Positions 8,904 through 17,009 of a stretch of 17,009 nucleotides of DNA are shown here, in pieces (the first letter of the stretch is position 1; each line of letters begins with the position of its first letter). Source of the stretch: Rhodocollybia butyracea (lineage: Eukaryota > Basidiomycota > Agaricomycetes > Agaricales > Omphalotaceae); assembly GCA_015501585.1 (NCBI GenBank), contig JADNRY010001101.1:1-17009 (forward strand), written 5' to 3'. The notes under the pieces were generated by a model. The model saw only the letters and a list, made by a program, of their open reading frames with translations. It ran no database searches and was not told the origin of the DNA. A program made the position numbers and the translations under genes.

Positions 8904-11900
8904 ATGTCTACACCACTGTATTGGCCTGGAAAGTACTTTTTCTATCCGATAGGAAATACGCCTGCTGTTTCCTTCACACGTGATCTTTCCCCGCGAACGC
9001 CAGCAAATATACTGTTACTTGGCTGCGGCGATCCTAGAAGTGTACTTTTTACAGTCTACAATGAACATGACGGAAGTGGTGCGTGCAGTTGGGCAGCCCT
9101 TTCGTTTAATTCACCTCCAATATCCTCATATCTATTAGACCGCCGATTGGATATCACTTGCAGCGATATTGACCCTGCAATTATAGGTACATTCTTCAAT
9201 CGGATCCACAGTCTTCCCGCTTAAAGATATGATAGCGAGAAACATACTTCTTCTGACCATGATTGTCGATAACCGCAACCCTTCCTCGACAATATGGAAG
9301 ATTTTTTTTTTGACATGAAGATTGACCGTGACACCCATTCGATTCTGCGTGCCCATTGTGAAAAACTCTACCAGCACTCAGTTAGCCAGGAGGCTTGGGC
9401 AGGCTCGCCGTATGCGGCTATAATCAAATTCTCTACATTTTATACGTTGCAGGAAGCCCATCGCCACTGGGGACTCTATGTTGAAATGGAGAGGGTTCCC
9501 GCAGATAGGCAAAAGTCCATTCGTGATGCTTTCAAGAAGCAAACTGAGGATACTTTGTCTCCTGGGGCACGACCAGCTGGACCCCTCATGCCCAGTGCCG
9601 ACTCTGTCTATGATGAGTGTATGAAGCGCTATTCCGCTTTTGGAGTCTGTGGTTCAACTGTGTCGGCTTCTATGATCAACCCAACATTCGCCTACTCTTT
9701 TGTAGGTGAAGGATGCAATGTCCATTATACTACCTTGCCACTCACACCATTTCATTCTGCCGCACTTTTTGGGAATGCGACTAAACCACCACGCATGAAT
9801 GAAGTTATACAATCAGCTCAACATCAATTTGAGCAGTGGTGTAATGCGTATCGAGAACGGGCTTCACATCCTTCGAGGATCATTTTACGTTTCTTGATCG
9901 GTGAAGCAACAGCAGTGTGCCATGCATTTCAGGTGCTCAACACCAAGCAGATGTTACAGACTACCGTTCCAGTCTCCCAATGGAGGGCAACCACATTGGC
10001 TTTCGACTCCATGCAATATGCTGCATCAGGAAATGCACCCACCGTCTTCAATGTGATTGACTCCTCTAATCTGACTGACCATGTAGGCCTTTTGAATGTT
10101 CTTGTGGCTGCGTTGCCATTGCGCACAGTCGAGGGTATCATCTACACGGAATCCTTACTGTATCAGGGGGAGGATGCAACAAAAGAGTTCACGAAACGAT
10201 TATTCGCTGATTTGGGAACGATGGCTTTACTTCTTGGTGTTGTTCCTATTGATTATCTATCAGGCTTCTTCTCCAGGTCCAACACCCATGAAATTGTAAT
10301 GCATGGGCAATTTAATTTTCAGCAGGTCACTACGTGGAAATCGCCGAGTTCGGTAGAGCTTCCCGTTGATTGGGCATCCAGCGTTGTTTTCGACAGTGCA
10401 CAATTGGGAACTTTTCTTTGGGACATGTATTGTCGCATGTTCCAAGATGAGGACTCGAAGAATTTTTGGGCAAATCACGGGAAAAACGACAGAGCTATTG
10501 CAATGTCCGAGTTGCTCAACTACAGCCGAGAAAGCTTTGTTTTATTCCTAAACCTCATTCGTTCCAATCTTACCATTTCCCCCCAAAATTGGGAGTCGGT
10601 AATGAATCGGTTTTACGTCCTCCAAGCCGGTGATACCGCAATGCCCATGGATACTGTGAATCGACAGGATTTTCATGCATTACTTTATCGATACAATTTA
10701 TCTCCTTTCTCCCGAGCTGTCTTACCTCGAGTCGGAAGGTTTGAATATTGGCCGTTTGTGCCTCAGGTGGTGCGCGTCGCACTCTCTGTCCCCCACTCTG
10801 TGTTGGAGAACATTTTCACCGGGCCAGACATCGGCACTCCTGGTCTCCGATGTATTGTACAGGGTATAACTACTTTGAATGTTTTTTTCCTCAGTACATG
10901 CTGCCTTTGGCCATGTTTCAACCGCAGGTAGCAGGACCTCTCCCCATATCTTGTTTGAGGAGGATAAAGAGGGCTGGAAAGGCAAATCTCCTCTAGTGCT
11001 TTCATTCACAATGCCCACCCAACTACTGGTAACTCTGGAACCCCAGCGAAATCTTCGAGTCGGCTTACATATCCACAGTTCACCCGGCCTTTCTAATATG
11101 ACATGGGTCAAGAAACTAGGTCCTTTCCTTACTGTTTTCAGCGCTGAATTTCTGGATGACAGCCACGTCCATGTTGTCCCAGAACCTCAGGCTTCGAGTC
11201 CCTTCAAGAAATCTCCTCTTGGGAATCCTACCACGGTCATGAGACCTACTAGTATGCTCCAACAAGTTGGAGCCTGCGGCCCAACAGCAGTTACTTTAGA
11301 CGAAGAATGTGAGATGGCTACTTGGCTATCTGTGCGGATCAGCATTCAAAATCCCGATGTCATCGTCCAATTTGGTTCTCATGGTGCCACCCCTGATGTG
11401 AAGCAACTCTCTCCATCTGTTGTTAGAGTTGCTTTTTCCACTGTATCCCAAGATATATCTTTCCCTTATCCTGTAAGGGGAAGCGATCATAGACTGCGAT
11501 TGGCTCGAAAGTCATTGTATATTGAGGTGGGCGCTGTTTACAAGTTTCAACTTGTCGTACTTTGTTTCTGATTTTCAGGTTCTTTAGCTCCTTGTTCCTC
11601 CTGCGGGACCTTTTCAATCTGGGGGTTTGCGGGTCAAACCTTTTCCATTAACGCTGTCTTCGACACATCACTCAGAGGTTCAAGCTTGGAACATACATTA
11701 CATCAATCTTTCACGATTACCCACAGTCAATTGCTCACGTCCCAAGGGTTCTCTTAAATGGCTTGATGAGCATATTGGTTCTATGATGTCCACGAGAGAA
11801 AGGAAGATTCGGAAAAAGAAGGAAAAAGATGATATCATGTTTGTTAAGGATACTCTGCTCAGTATCATGGTCCGTGCTAGTGGCGTCCAAGGTGGAAAAG

Positions 11901-12531
11901 CAAAACATCTGTTTTCCCTCGTAGACCATGCAACAAACAACTCGGATACCCTCATCTTTGTCAGCGATTTAAGGTACGACCAGAGCGCATATACGATAGT
12001 ATGTGATGCCTTCGTCCTTCCCTACACTGGTGACTTTGTGGACAAACATGAAAGGCCCTTCTCGAAACTTATAACTAAAGGCGACCCGGAATATGTGCAC
12101 CTCATGGAGGGTGAGGTGTGTTCTTGGAAACATCTTATCCCAGCGTTTGTCGAACGCTGCCGTACTTCCTGGGTCCATGGTGAGAATTGCGAATACAAGG
12201 CTGCAGGCAAGATCCCTCTTACTGAAGAGATTGAGGAGATTGCTATCTGCAGCTGCGGTCAAGGCAAGGATGTTGAAGGGATGTTGAAGAATCCTTTGTG
12301 GCTCCTTTTGCACCCTTCGTCACGCGGATTGCGTTTCACCCTTGTTTGCGGTAACATACCTCGAGCCTATCACGAGAAGACTTAAATGCGCGTAGGTGCT
12401 GGATTTGTCGAGGAAAGGGTAAACCAAAGCTGCAGGAGTGTAGTAAATGTCACAAAGTCAGGTATTGTGGTCCTGTGTGTCAGAAGAAGGATTGGCCGGT
12501 CCACCGTACGCAATGCACGAAGAGCACTTGA
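8904..12531 (+). CDS. DUF4470-like/MYND zinc-finger protein, tandem copy 2 (few frame breaks)
   Basis: Paralogue of the preceding gene with the same layout. Exons 8904-9078, 9139-9186, 9236-11526 and 11588-12531; introns of 60, 49 and 61 nt sit at the same codons and phases as in copy 1. The start at 8904 is chosen because MSTPLYWPGKYFFYPIGNT aligns residue for residue with copy 1. The N-terminal region has ILLLGCGDPR and LDITCSDIDPAIIARN. A long uninterrupted stretch (9294-10931) contains FAYSFVGEGCNVHY and a FNVIDSSNLTDHVGLLNVL block. The C-terminal part has SMMSTRERK, CDAFVLP and EVCSWKHLIPAFVERCR before the MYND finger (12397-12516). Breaks: T10 at 9302-9311 (copy 1 has T8), T7 at 10882-10888 (six would keep frame), and three near 12300, 12340 and 12380. 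Better preserved than copy 1, and probably a real gene if the breaks are sequence errors. Biological role unknown. Confidence 0.85.
12397..12516 (+). other. MYND zinc finger of copy 2
   Basis: Reads CWIC, ECSKC, KVRYCGPVC and QKKDWPVHRTQC with the same eight-ligand spacing as copy 1. Changes from copy 1 are few and spare every Cys/His ligand (for example Arg to His after SKC, Ala-Ser to Pro-Val, Ala-His-Lys-Ser to Val-His-Arg-Thr). The finger is in a frame different from the open frame upstream because of the three small indels near 12300-12385. Confidence 0.9.
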
Positions 12532-13408
12532 TGTTAAGTGGTTTGTACGTGACTCTGCGTGTTGTCGCTGTGTCTGTAAATACTAAATCTCTGTCTTCCA
12601 TGACTCAATTAAATAATGTTCTGTATCAAACTAAAAGCAATATGGTGACGAAACTTGGACGAGACTTTGAGTTCAAGGGCAAGACAAAAAAGATATATCG
12701 AAAGTTCAGTAGAGAGTTCGTCGTTATTGAAACTCACCAAAACTCCCACCAGCACTACCAGTACCGTACAGCTCAACCCGCACACTGAGGGCGCTAGCTT
12801 CCGCGCAGAATAAATAAAAATGTCTCCACCCGTCGAGCCGGAAATAGAATGCTACTTAATTCCGGGATCTTTGCGACACTGAGGAGCTAGGATAAATGCG
12901 GAGGACCTATTGAAGTATAAGGATATCCTGGTATCATAAAATGAGAGTTTTTTACCTCTTTGGATCAAAACAGATCTTTTACCTTGCTTTACCTGGTTTG
13001 TCTGTGAATGGATCATCTTCATTTTGCCCTTGTCCTCGTTCTATTACGGGGAGAATACGGTAGTAGTAGCAGCGAGTGTGGGCAAGGTCCTATTATACGG
13101 CATGATTGGTGGGCTCAGGATAAGAAAACTTTCCAAAACGCTCGTATCGATTACCTAATGCTCGAAGACGGACTTGACGTGACGCTGACTTTCTTTCTAC
13201 TACGCATATACTCAAATATAGCGAACTCATTTGAAGAGTGTTAATGAACTGCTAAACAGACACTATCGATTGAAGATATTCTCGGCAGAAGGCACCCAAA
13301 ACGCTATGTCCAATCGGCTCTACTCTGGTTCCAACCACCTTCAATCAAGGGAAAGGGCTCTGATAATAATTCCCATTCAAAAGTCTCTTTCTTCTCAAAC
13401 TTTCGCCC
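12532..13408. other. Intergenic stretch without a supported gene
   Basis: About 880 bases downstream of MYND copy 2. It contains an AATAAATAAAAA motif near 12809 that could be a polyadenylation signal, though it lies some 280 bases past the stop, and a small GTAGTAGTAGCAGC tract near 13061. Open frames here are short, lack recognisable motifs and have no convincing splice partners. Confidence 0.5.
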
Positions 13409-13642
13409 TCAACGATTTCCAATCGTCGTATGGCTTACCAAGAACATCTGAATAGATTCTTCGTTAGAGGGTAAATACCAAATACCCTTGAAAATAGACG
13501 ATATCTGCAAGATATCTGAATGCTGTGATGGCGTCGCAATGCCGATATTTTGAGCCAGAGCCAGCGACCAGAGTAACATTGCAAGCACAAGAGCGCTGGC
13601 GTGAGTGCAAATGTGGAAGATGACTCGGATCCCTCGACACAC
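13409..13642 (-). CDS. Possible secreted-protein fragment (weak)
   Basis: On the minus strand a 77-codon frame contains THASALVLAMLLWSLALAQ followed by NIGIATPSQHSDI. The first part has the look of a signal peptide (a long Leu/Ala/Val core ending in ALA-Q), and an N-I-x-I-x-x-P start of the mature chain resembles the NIEIPSAG start of the secreted protein encoded at 14306. After about residue 45 similarity is lost and the frame ends at a stop without the expected downstream motifs. It could be a decayed or frame-broken copy, an exon 1 whose partner I cannot find, or chance. No function is claimed. Confidence 0.25.
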   Translation of the reverse strand: MCRGIRVIFHICTHASALVLAMLLWSLALAQNIGIATPSQHSDILQISSIFKGIWYLPSNEESIQMFLVSHTTIGNR

Positions 13643-13870
13643 AGTGTACTGATCATAATTTGCCTACACAACAGCTGAGGACGGACAGTTTTGCTAGGTA
13701 TATAGTAAGCCTTCAAGCTTTAGCGCTTGAGCGCTGACGTTTAAATGGAAAAGTACTCCCATACTGGGAGAAAGATAGTGATTCTATCATCATGTCTGGC
13801 AACGACACTACTCTTCCACCTTTGAGTTTTTTTGGGAAAGCTTCTGCCATCCCATGAGCCGATCATCTGC

Positions 13871-13875
13871 AAAAA
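13871..13875 (-). terminator. RNA polymerase III terminator of the tRNA gene
   Basis: A run of five A on the plus strand, hence TTTTT on the transcribed sense strand, begins 14 bases after the tRNA 3' end. An oligo-T run this close downstream is the standard Pol III stop. Confidence 0.75.
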
Positions 13876-13888
13876 GGCTAATCCAGAA

Positions 13889-13984
13889 GGGCCTGACCGG
13901 GAATTGAACCCGGACCTCGTCGAAAGACTCAAAGATAAGCGCTTAAAGCCCTAACAACGAATCATACTCCTAGACCATCAGGCC
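13889..13984 (-). tRNA. tRNA-Pro (anticodon AGG) with 25-nt intron
   Basis: Read on the minus strand from 13984. The acceptor stem GGCCTGA pairs fully with TCAGGCC, and the T arm CCGGG-TTCAATT-CCCGG pairs fully. The D arm GTCTAGGAGTATGAT matches the A-box consensus, and GGTTCAATTCC matches the B box. The anticodon stem CGTTG/CGACG (one G-T pair) encloses TTAGGG then T, giving anticodon AGG, proline. Between positions 37 and 38 lies a 25-nt intron (13924-13948), the standard place for nuclear tRNA introns. The discriminator base is C, as usual for eukaryotic tRNA-Pro. The gene stands alone and is complete. Confidence 0.93.
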
Positions 13985-14245
13985 ATGAAACATGGTGGAA
14001 AGCTGCGAACTTCCTTCCAGGCCAGTGTTTTCAATGCAAAGATTTGAAACGTAGGACGACTAGCTTCGGGTTTGCCGGACATGGTCCTTGCTCTATCCAA
14101 CTATCCGATTATCCGAGTACAACCGTATTGTACTATTCCATTGAGAGAAACGGTCATCCCTTCCGAGCTCATAGGACATTGCTAAACTCGATCGGCGTTG
14201 GCAAGCTCCACTCCTCCAGACCGTCATTTGGCAGCTAGAAAAGCC
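13985..14245. other. Spacer between the tRNA and the secreted-protein gene
   Basis: About 260 bases holding the 5' flank of the tRNA on one strand and the upstream region of the secreted-protein gene on the other. I see no gene or repeat in it. Confidence 0.4.
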
Positions 14246-14251
14246 TATAAA
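14246..14251 (+). promoter_or_regulatory. TATA box of the secreted-protein gene
   Basis: CCTATAAAGG contains a perfect TATAAA 55 bases upstream of the ATG at 14306. A start site about 30 bases downstream would leave a short leader, as expected for a strongly expressed fungal secreted-protein gene. The call rests on sequence and position only. Confidence 0.5.
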
Positions 14252-14305
14252 GGTTGTTTCTCCTTCGCAAGTTTAACCAGAATCACCATCATTCACAGTC
14301 ACAAC

Positions 14306-14807
14306 ATGATGAAAACATCCTTCCCTCTACCTTCTACGCGCTCCTTGCCAGTTCTAGGTGTTGCTCTGTGCTGCTCATGCAAACCCGAACATCGAGATTC
14401 CGTCCGCAGGATCGACTTTGGTCGCTGGTTCTGAGGTCACCATCATGGTTCAGGATACGGTGGAAACTTTTTCGGCTTCTTTTTACGATGCTCACTCACC
14501 GTACCATATTTCCAGGCGTATGCTCAACCTATTATCGAAGCCAGTCTTACAATTGGCCTGACTCCTTGCACGGAGCCGCTTGCCCTGCCCCAATTCAGAG
14601 ATACTGCATGTGCTTTACATCGGAGGATTGACCCTCAGAGACCCGTAACTCCTGTCTCCTACGACCCCGGCAGTGTTGCTTTCCAGAACTTCACTGTTAC
14701 CATACCTTCTGATGCCGTTGCTGGTGCCTATACACTGGGAGTTTTTCACACTTACTGGGGTGGAAAGTGCAAGTGGTTTCCCTTCTGAACCTTGTACATG
14801 TTATTGA
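14306..14807 (+). CDS. Small secreted protein of basidiomycete type (frame-broken)
   Basis: The ATG at 14306 (a second at 14309) opens a hydrophobic N-terminus ending VLGVALC-AAHA, a probable signal peptide, then NPNIEIPSAGSTLVAGSEVT and IMVQDT. A likely phase-0 intron at 14460-14515 (GTGGAA...TTCCAG, with a CTCAC branch-like motif) joins QDT to AYAQPIIEASLTIGLTPC. Later come RPVTPVSYDPGSVAFQNFTV and TIPSDAVAGAYTLGVFHTYW. This order (an N-I-x-I start, a [TV]IGL..C element, a QNFTVTIPS strand, a final H-x-x motif) recalls small secreted proteins of about 180 residues common in agaricomycetes, of unknown function. At least one indel lies in the signal peptide region (14310-14370), probably a compensating pair near 14605-14632, and one near 14765. 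Without the last shift the frame stops at 14788; with it, GASGFPSE continues to 14807. The 3' end is uncertain. Confidence 0.6.
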
Positions 14808-15526
14808 CGCGCATTCGAATATTAGGCATCGCTCTACTCCAGTCCCGGATCCGACAACGCTACTACGGCTGTCACTGTGGTTCCGCTTAGATTACAAATT
14901 TGTCGTACTTACCTCGGTGTTTGAATCACATCGAAGAATTGTTCATTTCTTGGGACACATGTATGTCGATATGGCCATCTTGGGCAAGACATGATCGAAT
15001 GAGTGGTCGCTAGACTCATCGAAACGAACATCGCGAGAAAAGTAACTGTCCACGGTGTAATACTAACCTCCTACTTCAAGCCGAGAGACTGAAGCTGCGT
15101 CTATAGGTGAGTATCTCTGACGATGGATCGATGTGCCCGCTCCTGCCCGCTCTTTGTGGGGATATTTGGCCTTGGGATATCCAGCGCGCAAGTGTGAAAT
15201 GAACCCGTAACGATGGGCTGGACCGGCATAATCCGATAATACGTACTCCTTTTGTCTTCTCAACACAGTCGTACACTGGAAAGCTCAAGAATCGACAGAA
15301 CAGACCGATATACAAATGTTTTAGCAGAGACCAGCGCGAAGCGGAAGAACTGGATGCAGATATTCTCAGCGTGCTCGGAAATGTATGGAACCATGGTGGC
15401 GGGTCACTTTCTACATAACTGCATCAGCACAAAAGCGCTTTTATTGGGGTATTGTACTCCGCTGTGTCCCCACCCGAACAAGTCGTTGACTAGTAGATAG
15501 ACAAGTGAAAAAAAGGCTCTTCACGA
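14808..15526. other. Gene-poor stretch
   Basis: About 720 bases following the secreted-protein gene. Open frames on either strand are short (under 85 codons), with no signal peptide, domain motif or plausible splice chain. No inverted repeats or simple repeats stand out. Confidence 0.45.
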
Positions 15527-15967
15527 ATGAGACAGCGAGGTTTTGTAGCCTCAATGCATCTTTTGCTCATTGCAATGCAGATACATACACAAAAGCAGTT
15601 TCCCTTTCCGTCAAAACCGCGATTAACGATCCGTGCGTTTTCTGATGTGTTTACCTACTTCCACTCAACTATTCACTCTAGTGAAGCTCATCATCTGTCA
15701 CGGATACCCGAAGCTCTAGATATTATCTATCGCGCTCTCTCAATCTGCCCTGGAACTGGTAAGTCTGGTAGCTCTGCTCGGAGCAGATTACTTTGTCAGA
15801 AGCTTATGGCTGATGGCCAAAGAGGAAGAAGGTTTCCAGCATTTACCCAGTCCCAAGGCCAATTCGAGACGACGTTCGAAATAGATCTCAATCGGATTGA
15901 AGATATATATCTATTCCAATATCCTTTCTCCCCGGAAACTCTAAATCCTCTTGACACTTTGAATTAG
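15527..15967 (+). CDS. Unrecognised ORF, 146 codons (doubtful)
   Basis: An ATG-started frame of 146 codons ending in TAG at 15965-15967. I do not recognise the product. It contains a hydrophobic start (MHLLLIAMQI from residue 10), a GTGKSGSSARSR segment that looks like a loop-rich stretch but lacks a full Walker A context, and an acidic segment FEIDLNRIEDIYLFQY near the C-terminus. No introns are evident and no neighbour supports a role. It may be a fragment of an older gene or chance; length is the only argument for it. Confidence 0.2.
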   Translation: MRQRGFVASMHLLLIAMQIHTQKQFPFPSKPRLTIRAFSDVFTYFHSTIHSSEAHHLSRIPEALDIIYRALSICPGTGKSGSSARSRLLCQKLMADGQRGRRFPAFTQSQGQFETTFEIDLNRIEDIYLFQYPFSPETLNPLDTLN

Positions 15968-17009
15968 GTATATCCTACATCTTCTTGAGGACCGATCGAA
16001 ACAAACTGCCCATACTATTATCTCTCGCTGAAATTCTTCTTCTTATCGATCAGAATCGATCGGAAGCTTGCTGTATAGTTGGTATGCTCTCTTATTCGTC
16101 ATTTTTGGGTTCGACTCAGGCTGATTGTTCTTAGGGTATCCGGATACAGCCGTTACGTATTTTCGACCAACTACACAGCTGGATAACCAGCCTGGACGTT
16201 GATGAGCTTCGGATACCCATCAAGTCCTTTTAGAAAGCTTTAGGTAGGATATTTTTAAAGATTGTATCTTGTCCAGCGTTTCGAAAAGACAATAACAAGG
16301 AAGATTAGCGACCATAGGGCGAACTTGGAAGCAGCAGACGGATCGATGAGGATGGCCCGGTATGTGCTTTTCTACTATCAACAAATTATGAACTAAGGTC
16401 AGCTGCGCCGTTCGCCGTCTACGGTAATATCCTTGCTGACTGTATTTTATCTGAAGCCTCCATCCGGGAAGGCCTTGGCAACTGTGATGAACAACTTTCA
16501 TAAGATCTCGCTGTCGCTGTTCATGTAGATTTCATCGTCTCCAAGATGTTTTTCTAGAACTTTCGACATTATACCTTGTCACACACATGCACTGAAACTT
16601 TTGGACTCGAACGCCCTGTCACCGTGTAAATGCTCAAACAAATTGAGTTTACATCACTCAACGTGAGCTTTAGAGCAGACCCACCATCTCACGACAGACT
16701 GCCGACGGTCTCGCGGAGTAATTGATGTCTACAACGTAGCCAAATATCACGAGTCGGACAACAGCAACTTGAAACTTGCATACGGTTCAAATTACTCATG
16801 GTCAATCGCATTGGGGAACCTATGATATTTTGGAGATTTTCTACAGAGGCTCAATATTCAATGGGTACTGGCGAACTAAGAAGTGTTACTGCATGAGCAC
16901 AGGAGACTCAGTAGTCTTAGTATCAGTCTATCAGATTAGGCATTTTTACTTGAGCAAGGTAGTAGACCTCATACTCATGCATGATGTTCTACCGCGGTCA
17001 TTGGTGACG
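15968..17009. other. Distal stretch without a supported gene
   Basis: About 1,040 bases to the window end. Frames are broken by stops in all phases; the longest (minus strand 16220-16501, 93 codons) shows no family feature. A small imperfect palindrome (ATCGATCAGAATCGATC, near 16047) is the only local structure noticed. No RNA gene or transposon end was seen. Confidence 0.45.

Larger units (their letters stand above)
4927..12531 (+). repeat. Direct tandem duplication of a whole MYND gene
   Basis: Two consecutive genes of about 3.65 kb share start, exon-intron structure, domain order and stop position, with a repeat unit of 3,977 bases measured start to start. Protein similarity is high across the length while introns and the intergenic spacers have diverged beyond easy alignment. 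This means the duplication is not recent and coding sequence has been conserved since. Confidence 0.85.

Noticed and set aside
10722..11111. Minus-strand 129-codon frame over copy 2, with a similar one at 6757-7101 over copy 1
   Set aside because: The two resemble each other only because they are antisense to conserved coding sequence of paralogues; no independent gene evidence.
4927..12531. Programmed ribosomal frameshifting as explanation for the frame changes
   Set aside because: There are too many sites, in both directions, without a shared slippery motif, and they occur at different codons in the two paralogues.
12447..12788. 113-codon frame over the 3' end of MYND copy 2
   Set aside because: It overlaps the MYND finger codons in another frame and runs into the 3' flank; the finger frame is clearly the real one.
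13008..13244. 78-codon plus-strand frame with a hydrophobic start
   Set aside because: Short, no conserved motif, no splice partner and no neighbour suggesting a role.
16220..16501. 93-codon minus-strand frame
   Set aside because: Basic and Cys-containing but without zinc-finger spacing, signal peptide or any family resemblance.
1..17009. Transposon, CRISPR array or prophage-like structure
   Set aside because: No terminal repeats, transposase or reverse-transcriptase motifs, spacer arrays or integrase genes were seen on either strand; CRISPR would also be unexpected in a fungus.

Overview
This window looks like nuclear DNA of a basidiomycete fungus, most likely an agaricomycete mushroom. 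Coding regions are cut by many short GT-AG introns (47-62 nt where boundaries can be read). The protein families are typical of that group: a SNF2-PHD chromatin remodeler, DUF4470-like/MYND proteins and a small secreted protein. A tRNA-Pro gene carries a short intron right after its anticodon loop.

Layout. (1) 87-4194, plus strand: a SNF2 (ISWI-like) ATPase with a C-terminal PHD/Cys-rich module, in more than 20 exons. (2) 4337-4799, plus: a small intact two-exon gene, probably of the DUF1770 family. (3) 4927-8596 and (4) 8904-12531, both plus: two tandem paralogues, each with an N-terminal DUF4470-like region and a C-terminal MYND zinc finger. They share intron positions and start 3,977 bases apart. 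(5) 12532-13888: mostly gene-free, with a weak minus-strand secreted-protein candidate at 13409-13642. (6) 13889-13984, minus: tRNA-Pro(AGG) with a 25-nt intron. (7) 14306-about 14807, plus: a small secreted protein with a TATA box upstream. (8) 14808-17009: no recognisable gene, one weak ORF.

The most striking property is the density of single-base indels. The SNF2 gene, both MYND paralogues and the secreted-protein gene all read as good protein only if the reader hops frames, roughly every 100-500 coding bases, often at mononucleotide runs. Yet splice sites, zinc ligands and conserved motifs are kept on both sides of each break, and the 135-codon gene between them is clean. That pattern fits uncorrected sequence error better than neutral decay, although true pseudogenes (especially MYND copy 1 and the 5' half of the SNF2 gene) cannot be excluded. 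I give gene spans as CDS and list the breaks.

The genes do not form an obvious pathway. The first five protein genes run head-to-tail on one strand. The MYND pair is a local tandem expansion, and the tRNA sits between a clear and a doubtful secreted-protein gene. I found no convincing new multi-gene system.
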